Origin: Lachnospiraceae bacterium UBA6403
Lineage (GTDB): Bacteria > Bacillota > Clostridia > Lachnospirales > Lachnospiraceae
Assembly (NCBI GenBank): GCA_002437435.1
Contig: DJPV01000070.1
Coordinates: 64,802 to 89,020 of the forward strand
Direction: 5' to 3'
Length of the DNA: 24,219 nucleotides
Below the pieces are notes generated by a model. It worked only from the letters and a program-made list of their open reading frames with translations. It made no database searches and was not told the DNA's origin. Below are positions 8,557 to 16,521 of this stretch, piece after piece. The stretch's first letter is position 1. Every line of letters begins with the position of its first letter. The translations under genes were made by a program, and so were the position numbers.

Positions 8557-8873
8557 AAAAAAAGAACTATGCCTGCCCTGCATCCAGGACGAACATAATT
8601 CATATCCGCGGTACCACCTGATTTACTGTCTCTTATCTGACAGTCCCTTTCCTTGTTTCACGCACAATTGCGGCGCACCTACTGCTGTAAAATCTGTCTT
8701 TCGATATAACCATATCTGTTGCTCTGGTCTTATCTGCAAATGCTGCCTTTACAGGTTCAGATTGCGGCTGCTAGAGTGTTATTCACGCTTATTCATTCTG
8801 CCGGATTCTCACCACCGCCGGCTCTCTGGGAGCGATAAAAAACGCTACTTCTCTCCGTCTTCGCCTTTTCAAT
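8557..8873 (-). promoter_or_regulatory. T-box riboswitch leader of aspS, apparent Asn (AAC) specifier
   Basis: The T-box core TGGTACCGCGG is on the - strand at 8606-8616. The terminator follows: GAATTATG pairs with CATAGTTC (8564-8601), GTCCTG/CAGGGC extends the stem, and seven Ts end it (8557-8563). Stem I includes the AGTA motif, CCCAGAGAGCC and GGTGGTGAGAATCCGG. In the specifier loop the 3' strand reads TGAATAACACTCT. By the same geometry as the neighbouring Trp leader (codon, then A, then the CUCY helix pairing with AGAG), the specifier is AAC (8778-8780), an Asn codon. No GAC or GAT occurs in that loop. Uncharged tRNA binding would favour the antiterminator and aspS expression. The T-box is certain; the specifier is inferred. 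Confidence 0.93.
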
Positions 8874-8879
8874 GTGTCA

Positions 8880-8908
8880 ATTATATAGCAGGAAAAATGG
8901 CTTGTCAA
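8880..8908 (-). promoter_or_regulatory. Consensus sigma-A promoter of the aspS operon
   Basis: A perfect TTGACA (8903-8908), a 17-base spacer and a perfect TATAAT (8880-8885) on the - strand, directly upstream of the T-box leader. A full-consensus promoter fits a gene whose output is set by downstream attenuation. Confidence 0.9.
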
Positions 8909-8949
8909 CGGACTTTTCTCAAAAATCCGCTCCCATTTACAAAAAACAC

Positions 8950-8978
8950 TTGCCACATAAAAACAATTATGCTAGTAT
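8950..8978 (+). promoter_or_regulatory. Predicted sigma-A promoter of the trpB leader
   Basis: TTGCCA (8950-8955), a 17-base spacer and TAGTAT (8973-8978). Transcription would begin near 8985, at the 5' end of the Trp T-box leader. Confidence 0.7.
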
Positions 8979-8984
8979 TGCTTT

Positions 8985-9294
8985 AAACCGTTGAAGGAGA
9001 GTAAGTACATGATGTGACAAACATCCCAGAGAGCTGCCGCTGGTGGAAGGCAGTATGTTTTCCATGATGGAATGGACTCCCGAGGGCGAGCTGAACGATG
9101 TGGTACGATTCATACATACACATCTTGTATGTAAGCCGGAGATGATACTCCGTTAAGAACGAGATATCTGTAGCGCATGTATTTGCAGACAATGAGCGGG
9201 CGTATCTGATACGTCAAGCCGGGTGGCACCGCAGGAAACATTTTCTAATGAACAATCTCCTGTCCCAGCATTTTATACTGGGGCAGTTTTTTTA
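8985..9294 (+). promoter_or_regulatory. T-box riboswitch leader of trpB, Trp (UGG) specifier
   Basis: A complete T-box leader. GGAGAGTAAGTA near 8996-9007 is the 5' side of the specifier loop, CCCAGAGAGC and CCGCTGGTGGAAGG are stem I motifs, and GAATGGACTCC contains the specifier TGG (9073-9075). The T-box core is GGGTGGCACCGC (9221-9232). The terminator CTGTCCCAG/CTGGGGCAG (9260-9286) is followed by seven Ts (9287-9293). Uncharged tRNA-Trp would stabilise the antiterminator and allow trpB transcription when tryptophan is scarce. Between the terminator and trpB there is only the ribosome binding site region. Confidence 0.95.
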
Positions 9295-9391
9295 TGTCTT
9301 AATATTTATCACGAATGAACACAAAAATATTTGTTCCCAGGATAACCAAAACTATTTATACAAATGAATCAAGCATTGGAGGGTTATGATT

Positions 9392-10780
9392 ATGAAAAAA
9401 GACGCAAACATTCCTTACAAAATCTATTTAAGTGAAAACGAGATCCCAAAAGAGTGGTATAACGTACGTGCCGATATGAAGAACAAACCGGCACCTCTGT
9501 TAAATCCGGGAACACTTCAGCCAATGACAGCCGACGATCTTCGTCCTGTATTCTGTGACGAACTGATCTCGCAGGAACTGGATGATACCACTCCATACAT
9601 CCCGATTCCACAGGAGATCCAGGACTTCTATAAAATGTACCGTCCTGCTCCACTGGTTCGTGCTTACTGTCTGGAAGAAAAATTACAGACACCGGCTAAG
9701 ATCTACTACAAATTTGAAGGAAACAACACCAGCGGCAGCCATAAATTAAACTCCGCTATCGCTCAAGCCTATTATGCTAAGAAGCAGGGATTAAAGGGTG
9801 TTACAACAGAGACCGGTGCCGGTCAGTGGGGAACTGCCCTCTCTATGGCATGCTCCTACTTCGATCTGGACTGTCAGGTATATATGGTTAAGGTTTCCTA
9901 TGAACAGAAACCATTCCGTCGTGAAGTTATGCGTACTTATGGTGCAACCGTAACTCCATCTCCTAGTACAACAACAGAGGTTGGCCGCAAGATCCTTGCT
10001 GAGCATCCGGGAACAACCGGAAGCCTTGGCTGTGCTATCTCAGAAGCTGTGGAAGCAGAATCCAGGCAGGAAGGCTATCGTTATGTACTCGGAAGTGTAC
10101 TGAACCAGGTATTACTTCATCAGACTGTTATCGGACTTGAAACAAAGACAGCACTTGACAAATATAACATCACCCCGGATATCATCATCGGATGTGCAGG
10201 CGGCGGTTCAAACCTTGGTGGTCTGATTTCCCCATTTGCAGGCGAGATTCTCCGTGGTGAGAAGAATTACCAGATCATCGCTGTAGAACCAGCATCCTGT
10301 CCAAGTCTGACAAGAGGTGTCTATGCTTATGATTTCTGTGATACCGGTAAGGTATGTCCACTGGCAAAGATGTACACCCTTGGAAGCGGATTCATTCCTT
10401 CGCCAAACCATGCAGGCGGACTTCGTTATCATGGTATGAGCCCAGTTATATCCCAGCTCTATCACGATGGCATCATTGAAGCCAGAAGCGTTGAGCAGAC
10501 AGCAGTATTTGATGCAGCAACCCAGTTTGCAAGAGTGGAAGGTATCCTTCCTGCTCCTGAAAGCAGCCATGCGATCCGTGTTGCTATCGATGAAGCACTG
10601 AAATGTAAGGAAACCGGCGAAGAAAAGACCATCGTCTTTGGCCTGACAGGAACCGGATATTTCGATATGGTTGCTTATGGCAAATATAATGATGGTGAAA
10701 TGAGTGACTATATTCCTACCGATGAAGATCTGAAGGCAGGCTTTGACGGAATTCCTCAGTTTCCGGGAAATGAATTTTAA
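9392..10780 (+). CDS. trpB: Tryptophan synthase beta chain, TrpB2 type
   Basis: A 462-residue PLP enzyme, longer than classical TrpB (about 400), with the N-terminal extension of the TrpB2 branch (NEIPKEWYNVRADM, then RPAPLVRA). The PLP lysine is K118 in NNTSGSHKLNSA, and the phosphate-binding glycine loop is GCAGGGSNLGG. GAGQWGTALS carries the active-site region. TrpB2 makes tryptophan from serine and indole (or phosphoserine in some lineages) and often works without TrpA. No other trp gene is in the window, which fits a stand-alone or indole-salvage role. I prefer the ATG at 9392, eight bases after GGAGGG; an ATG at 9386 is only two bases from it. Control is by the Trp T-box. Confidence 0.94.
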   Translation: MKKDANIPYKIYLSENEIPKEWYNVRADMKNKPAPLLNPGTLQPMTADDLRPVFCDELISQELDDTTPYIPIPQEIQDFYKMYRPAPLVRAYCLEEKLQTPAKIYYKFEGNNTSGSHKLNSAIAQAYYAKKQGLKGVTTETGAGQWGTALSMACSYFDLDCQVYMVKVSYEQKPFRREVMRTYGATVTPSPSTTTEVGRKILAEHPGTTGSLGCAISEAVEAESRQEGYRYVLGSVLNQVLLHQTVIGLETKTALDKYNITPDIIIGCAGGGSNLGGLISPFAGEILRGEKNYQIIAVEPASCPSLTRGVYAYDFCDTGKVCPLAKMYTLGSGFIPSPNHAGGLRYHGMSPVISQLYHDGIIEARSVEQTAVFDAATQFARVEGILPAPESSHAIRVAIDEALKCKETGEEKTIVFGLTGTGYFDMVAYGKYNDGEMSDYIPTDEDLKAGFDGIPQFPGNEF

Positions 10781-10791
10781 ACCGCCCCTAT

Positions 10792-10939
10792 AAAAAGGAA
10801 GCTGGTAATACATATTATTACGCAAGACGCTTTCGCTCTATTTCTCATGTAGCGGTACTAAAGTTCTCCACTTCGTGGCTCACTAAGTACCGACATTCGA
10901 AAAGGCTTGCTTCATAATAGTATTGTCAGCTTCCTTTTT
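10792..10939. terminator. Bidirectional terminator of trpB and dus, with element B in its loop
   Basis: AAAAAGGAAGCTG (10792-10804) and CAGCTTCCTTTTT (10927-10939) are perfect 13-bp arms. T-runs follow in both directions, which suits the convergent trpB and dihydrouridine synthase genes. The 122-base loop is occupied by a second copy of the structured element found downstream of hslO. Confidence 0.75.
10805..10926 (-). ncRNA. Candidate structured RNA or repeat element, copy B
   Basis: The reverse complement of this segment matches element A (3009-3128) along its whole length. ATACTATTATGAAGCAAGCC is identical, as are CTTAGTGAG and CGTCTTGCGTAATAATA. Helices are kept with base changes: the central helix is CGGTACT/AGTACCG, the tip is CCAC-GAA-GTGG (TCGCC/GGCGA in A), and the lower helix is TTTC-GA-ATGT/ACAT-GA-GAAA (TTTCAACGC/GCGTTGAAA in A). 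The 3' hairpin is GA(G)CG-AAAG-CG-TC. The GAG/AGA and GA/GA internal loops make tandem G-A pairs only when read on the - strand, so that strand is the likely RNA. It lies in sense orientation behind the dihydrouridine synthase gene, as A does behind hslO. Confidence 0.6.
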
Positions 10940-11008
10940 CTGGTATTCGACTCATAGGATATACTTTATACCCATATCTTCTCTTTCATTTTTATTCCGT
11001 CTTCTTTA

Positions 11009-11947
11009 TCACCGCAACAACTTCCGGACTTCGGAGTTGTAGGTATCCGGATCGCTGGCTTTGCGGATTTTCTTTAATATCTTTTTCTGATCGGGAGCTT
11101 CAAAGAGGCGTTCCATGAATGACCACAGTTCTTTCATCTTAAACATGACATTTCTCGCCCCAAGACCGGCTTCCATATAACCGGCAAACAGTTCATCATG
11201 GAATGCCAACAGGATTCCTGCATCGTAGCAGCATCTCTGTTCTGCAATCTCCTGTGGAAGAAATGGATTTCCTATGATTCCACGTCCGATCATGATCTTA
11301 TCAACCTGCGGATATCGCTCCTGAATATTTTTATAGCTTACAGCATCGGTAATATCACCATTGTAGCAGAGAACCGTTCCTGCCTGCTCTCCGTAGCGTT
11401 CTACTGCCAGATCGAACATGGAGAGGTCTACGCTGCCACCATAATAATCTTCTCTGGTTCTTGGATGAATGATCACCTCTGTAAACGGATATTTCATCAA
11501 CACATCCAATATATCCGGGAATTCATCTGCAAATTCCATTCCCAGTCTGGTCTTTACAGATATTTTGCAGATATCGGCAGCAAATATCTCCTCAAGGAAA
11601 TGATCAAGCTTGACGGGATCTGCAAGCATTCCTGAACCTTTTCCCTTTGAAACAACCGTCCCGGAAGGACAGCCCATGTTTATATTGATCTCATTATATC
11701 CCATATCAACTAAAACTGCCGCCGCTTTTATGAATCCCTCTGAATGATTTGTCAGAAGCTGTGGGATCACTGTTATTCCGGTATTATGTTCAAGAAGAAC
11801 ATCGGCGGTCTCACGATGTCTGAACGGTTTCCCTTTTGCAGGAGCTATAAAAGGCGTAAAATACCGGTCGATTTCTCCAAAATATTTCTGATATGCATTT
11901 CTATATATATATCCGGTTATTCCCTCTAAAGGTGCCAGGTAGAGCAT
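11009..11947 (-). CDS. tRNA-dihydrouridine synthase family protein
   Basis: A 312-residue flavoprotein of the Dus family. It opens MLYLAPLEGITGYIYRNAY, the FMN-binding strand of the TIM barrel. NINMGCPSGTVVSKGKGSGML holds the conserved catalytic cysteine, and ISVKTRLGME, VIIHPRTREDYY and IMIGRGIIGNPFL are the remaining FMN-site motifs. Dus enzymes reduce uridine to dihydrouridine in tRNA using FMN and NADPH; which positions are modified cannot be told. The start is the ATG at 11945-11947, preceded by GGGAGG; a longer frame to 11983 has no such site. It follows guaB on the same strand with a 140-base gap holding a hairpin, and converges with trpB. Confidence 0.9.
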   Translation of the reverse strand: MLYLAPLEGITGYIYRNAYQKYFGEIDRYFTPFIAPAKGKPFRHRETADVLLEHNTGITVIPQLLTNHSEGFIKAAAVLVDMGYNEININMGCPSGTVVSKGKGSGMLADPVKLDHFLEEIFAADICKISVKTRLGMEFADEFPDILDVLMKYPFTEVIIHPRTREDYYGGSVDLSMFDLAVERYGEQAGTVLCYNGDITDAVSYKNIQERYPQVDKIMIGRGIIGNPFLPQEIAEQRCCYDAGILLAFHDELFAGYMEAGLGARNVMFKMKELWSFMERLFEAPDQKKILKKIRKASDPDTYNSEVRKLLR

Positions 11948-12010
11948 CTTATTTTTCCTCCCAGTTACTAAAACATATGTCATTACGATAGTCGTCAGAT
12001 TCAGTACTCA

Positions 12011-12058
12011 AATATAGCCAGTGATATATGTTATCTGCATATTCTCACTGGCTATATT
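12011..12058 (-). terminator. Hairpin between guaB and dus, probable guaB terminator
   Basis: AATATAGCCAGTGA (12011-12024) and TCACTGGCTATATT (12045-12058) are perfect 14-bp arms with a 20-base loop, 30 bases behind the guaB stop. The following - strand sequence (TGAGTACTG) has no long U-tract, so termination may be partial, or the hairpin may stabilise the mRNA 3' end. Confidence 0.55.
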
Positions 12059-12087
12059 CTAACTTATATTTCTATTATACTTTTTTA

Positions 12088-13548
<1,461 letters not shown>

Positions 13549-13576
13549 TCACTTTCCTTTTTTTTATTTGTAAGTT

Positions 13577-13616
13577 GATATAACAGGAGCATTCAAATGA
13601 ACGCTCCTGTTATATC
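13577..13616 (-). promoter_or_regulatory. Strong hairpin in the guaB 5' leader
   Basis: GATATAACAGGAGC (13577-13590) and GCTCCTGTTATATC (13603-13616) are perfect 14-bp arms; TTC/GAA extends the stem after one mismatch, leaving a loop of AAAT. It would lie about 10 bases from the predicted guaB transcript start. No U-tract follows, so it is probably not a simple terminator of the upstream sulfatase gene, though it might serve as one. A role as a 5' stabilising stem or protein-binding site is possible. Confidence 0.5.
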
Positions 13617-13632
13617 CAAAATATATGATGCT

Positions 13633-13661
13633 ATGCTATCAAATAACCTATTTAATGTCAA
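13633..13661 (-). promoter_or_regulatory. Predicted sigma-A promoter of guaB
   Basis: On the - strand: a perfect TTGACA (13656-13661), a 17-base spacer and TAGCAT (13633-13638). Transcription would start near 13626. Confidence 0.7.
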
Positions 13662-13713
13662 GATTATTTATTACCAAAAAAATCCTTTTTTTATGAGCAA
13701 AAATCAGCTATCT

Positions 13714-15759
13714 TTATTCTTCCGTCGCCGGTGCATGATAAATAAATGCTTCCGACTTTCCAATGTCAATGCTGTCATCACCCACCTGGGCAACATAGAC
13801 TTCCTCACCATCGTCAAATGTAATATCAGGAATAAAGAGAGTATTTCGGTCTATATAGATTGTTTCCTTCTTGAAACCATTATTGATCCAGACAAAACTA
13901 CATTCATTGAAATTCTCACCCTTGATATAATACCCATGGAGCTGTTCCGGTGCTTTCTCCGGATCATCGGATAATTTCTGATAATCGCCTTCTTTTATAT
14001 CCGTAATGTAGATCGGTTCTACCCCATACTTCATATCGGTAGGTTCATATGGCCACCCATCCGGGTACATATAACGCTTGCCATATAACATATCATATTC
14101 TACATTCCACATTACATCACTGTATTCAGGATCATCTTCGCTGTAAAGTGTGTGTACCTTCTGCATGGCACTCTTTTCAAGTCCGATTACATCAAACAGC
14201 TTCGTACTCAGATCATAAGCCGGGATGTCTTCATCTTTGTCAATAAAATGTTTCATATTACTCCACATAAAATATTCTGTCTGGTACAGATTTCCATTCT
14301 TTATGTCATCATTTGTCAATTCAAATCCAGGTAAATGGTCACCATACATAACCAGTACCACATCTTCATCAAAATTCTTCAATTCTTCAATTAAATCACC
14401 GATAAATTCATCCATCTCATGAAGCTGGTTACAATAATAGGTCCATTCGTTATCCAATTCTTCACTGCCTGTACCTGTCACTTTTACCGGATAAGAATAA
14501 TTCTCATAATCCAACTCACTTGGATATCTTCCATGTCCCTGAACGCTGACCGTGAAAATAAAATCTCTATCCTCTGTAGACTTCAATGTCTTCATGATCT
14601 CCCCGGTCAGTACATTATCCTTTTCCCAGTTTTTCTGTGTATGTTCTACATTATACATGTATTCCATCGGCGTAAATGTATCAAAGCCCAAGTTCTTGTA
14701 TACGATATAACGATCATAGAATGTACCGTCATGATTATGCATGGCATGAGTGGAATAACCAAGCTTCTTAAACTGCGTTGCCATTGTTTCACATGTTGTA
14801 TCTCCAAGTACGGTCTTATACGGATATTCCCCGGCTCCAAAATATGCCACATCAAATCCGGAAAGGACTTCAAATTCTGAGTTTGCCGTTCCTGCTCCGA
14901 TCGCCGGCATCGTAAGAAATCCTGATGCACATTCATCCTTTAATTTTGTGAAATTTGGAATTGGATTCATATTGAATGATAACTTTTTTACATATGATGG
15001 ATCCATAAACGATTCCAGCTGAACCACGATCACATTTGGCTTTCTTTTTGCAAATTTTGCGCCCGAAGCCTGAACCGTATCAAGTTCATCCTTGATCTCA
15101 AGCATCCTTTCTTTACTGTAATCAGATGGTTCACTGATTCCAACATCTACTACACTGTTTGAAAAACAATATACAAATCCATATTTATCATATGCTGTTG
15201 CAAGGTTAGCGAAGTTATCTGAGATTGCCTGTGCATTTAATGCAATCTTGGTAAACAGCATAACCATACAGAATGTGGCAACGATCAGAACCGTTGTACG
15301 GATTCTGTAAATATTTCCCTGAATCGTCGGGGATTTTAAAAACAGTATGATAACTGCTGCCAACGCAACAAATAATGCTATTCCGATGAATACAATCTGC
15401 CATACGGAGAAATACTTATCAATAATGGTGATCGTGTTTCTCGCCATCAGCATATCGATCGCTGAAAACGGCGTGATACGGAAACCTAAAACAATACAGT
15501 TTGTTACACCACAAAGAAGCCATGCAAATGAGATAATACCGTAACCAAATACTCTCTTACGCATCAGCAGTGCTAATGTTAATGTAAAGAAAATAATGGA
15601 ACAGTTATATAAGAACACCAAAGGCTCATTTGTAATATATTTCATCGTATTGATAAATGAATGTCTTCCAAGTATCTCCAAAATAATATCCAGCACAATT
15701 GCGATCGCAACACACTGGAATATAGCTGTACTACACAATTTCTTCAATTTGTCTTTCAT
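13714..15759 (-). CDS. LTA synthase-like membrane sulfatase (phosphoglycerol transferase family)
   Basis: A 681-residue protein with five predicted N-terminal membrane helices (about 12-32, 44-65, 70-92, 120-142, 153-172) and a large extracellular alkaline-phosphatase-fold domain. Catalytic motifs match the LtaS/OpgB family: VVQLESF with metal ligand E249, GAGTANSEFEVLSGF with the nucleophile T291, and VMYGDHLPG. Such enzymes transfer glycerol phosphate from phosphatidylglycerol to a growing polymer or glycan at the outer membrane face. The tail (about 565-681) extends beyond classical LtaS and looks like an added beta-rich domain. The ATG at 15759 follows TGGAG. Whether it makes true lipoteichoic acid is not shown. 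Confidence 0.88.
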   Translation of the reverse strand: MKDKLKKLCSTAIFQCVAIAIVLDIILEILGRHSFINTMKYITNEPLVFLYNCSIIFFTLTLALLMRKRVFGYGIISFAWLLCGVTNCIVLGFRITPFSAIDMLMARNTITIIDKYFSVWQIVFIGIALFVALAAVIILFLKSPTIQGNIYRIRTTVLIVATFCMVMLFTKIALNAQAISDNFANLATAYDKYGFVYCFSNSVVDVGISEPSDYSKERMLEIKDELDTVQASGAKFAKRKPNVIVVQLESFMDPSYVKKLSFNMNPIPNFTKLKDECASGFLTMPAIGAGTANSEFEVLSGFDVAYFGAGEYPYKTVLGDTTCETMATQFKKLGYSTHAMHNHDGTFYDRYIVYKNLGFDTFTPMEYMYNVEHTQKNWEKDNVLTGEIMKTLKSTEDRDFIFTVSVQGHGRYPSELDYENYSYPVKVTGTGSEELDNEWTYYCNQLHEMDEFIGDLIEELKNFDEDVVLVMYGDHLPGFELTNDDIKNGNLYQTEYFMWSNMKHFIDKDEDIPAYDLSTKLFDVIGLEKSAMQKVHTLYSEDDPEYSDVMWNVEYDMLYGKRYMYPDGWPYEPTDMKYGVEPIYITDIKEGDYQKLSDDPEKAPEQLHGYYIKGENFNECSFVWINNGFKKETIYIDRNTLFIPDITFDDGEEVYVAQVGDDSIDIGKSEAFIYHAPATEE

Positions 15760-15867
15760 CTAAAACTCCATTCTGCCATGATTCGGCAACTAATAACCAA
15801 ATAATTACTGTTATCTTCTCCTCTTATTCCAATGCATATATTTCCAGAATAAGATTAAATCGATTTC

Positions 15868-15896
15868 ATTATAAGCATTCCTTTCTTTTTATTCAA
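15868..15896 (-). promoter_or_regulatory. Predicted sigma-A promoter of the LTA synthase-like gene
   Basis: TTGAAT (15891-15896), a 17-base spacer and a consensus TATAAT (15868-15873) on the - strand, giving a leader of about 100 bases that includes nothing recognisable. The stretch 15900-15975 is simply T-rich. Confidence 0.65.
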
Positions 15897-15977
15897 TCCG
15901 CAAAATTTACAAATAATTACTTCGTTTTTTAATTTTTTGCGTAATTTTTACTTACTTTTATTCTGTTTTTACAAATG

Positions 15978-16012
15978 GGAATGCCTTATATGATGGGAAG
16001 ATATCATATTCC
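15978..16012. other. Imperfect palindrome upstream of the LTA synthase-like promoter
   Basis: ATGAT and ATCAT extend into GGAAT and ATTCC with a 6-base bulge on one side. It might be an operator or a small hairpin. Nothing else supports a function. Confidence 0.2.
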
Positions 16013-16072
16013 GGGGGAAACTACAATAGAACAATTATTAAATCTTTTTTAGGAATTTTAAGATGATTAATA

Positions 16073-16269
16073 CTTTGAACCCAAATGAGCCACTGTCATT
16101 TAGCAGAAAACACGCAGGACTCTCCTCCTTTCGATTCCGATCCGATCTGCATGGAACGCCGGGCACGATTAATTCGTTGTGTCCTTTGTTCCAGCATCGG
16201 ATCATCGAAAGTCAGCAGTCTATGCTACTGTTTTTCTGATAATTGGCAGTGGCTCATTTGGGTTCAAAG
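16073..16269. repeat. 197-bp rod-like palindromic element with perfect 23-bp inverted ends
   Basis: Positions 16073-16095 and 16247-16269 are perfect 23-bp inverted repeats (CTTTGAACCCAAATG at the left end). Inside, complementary blocks continue in register: CAGAAAACA with TGTTTTTCTG, GCA-GACT with AGTC-TGC, TTTCGAT with ATCGAAA, GATCCGAT with ATCGGATC, GGAAC with GTTCC, and a small apical stem. The whole thus folds into a single rod broken by internal loops. No target-site duplication is evident and no real ORF is present; a 78-codon frame across it has no ribosome binding site or recognisable domain. It lies beyond the tRNA-Gly terminator. A MITE is the simplest reading; a rod-like RNA such as a 6S-type RNA is the alternative. 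Confidence 0.6.
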
Positions 16270-16279
16270 CCTTTACTAT

Positions 16280-16315
16280 ATAAAAATAGGAAGTCTTAAA
16301 AGACTTCCTATAAAA
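16280..16315 (-). terminator. Terminator of tRNA-Gly
   Basis: ATAGGAAGTCTT/AAGACTTCCTAT (16286-16311) is a near-perfect palindromic stem, followed on the - strand by ATTTTTATATAG. It sits just behind the tRNA gene. Confidence 0.8.
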
Positions 16316-16322
16316 TATTAAA

Positions 16323-16394
<72 letters not shown>

Positions 16395-16435
16395 ATTTTC
16401 CATTGTTGTGATTTGTTTGCCTCACAACAATGGAT

Positions 16436-16464
16436 ATGTTATCATAAGACGTTGTTTCTGTCAA
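16436..16464 (-). promoter_or_regulatory. Predicted sigma-A promoter of tRNA-Gly
   Basis: A perfect TTGACA (16459-16464), a 17-base spacer and TAACAT (16436-16441), leading to a start about 35 bases before the tRNA. An 11-bp inverted repeat, CCATTGTTGTG/CACAACAATGG (16400-16433), covers the start site and leader. Confidence 0.7.
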
Positions 16465-16521
16465 CAACTTTTTTCATCTTTTTTATATAATTTTTTCACA
16501 CAATAATTTACCGCATTGAGC

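Noticed and set aside
8762..8986. A 74-codon frame across the aspS T-box leader
   Set aside because: It overlaps stem I and the consensus promoter of aspS on the other strand; RNA structure explains the region fully.
8983..9192. A 69-codon frame antisense to the Trp T-box leader
   Set aside because: The conserved T-box motifs explain this sequence, and there is no ribosome binding site.
10208..10825. A 205-codon frame antisense to trpB
   Set aside because: It is the complement of a certain gene, lacks a ribosome binding site and its translation resembles no protein family.
13674..13692. A7-GGA-T7-like stretch behind the LTA synthase-like gene as a terminator
   Set aside because: The stem would be only A-T pairs with a 3-base loop, too weak for an intrinsic terminator.
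16085..16321. A 78-codon frame across the 197-bp element
   Set aside because: It runs through both inverted arms and into the tRNA terminator, has no ribosome binding site and no recognisable domain.
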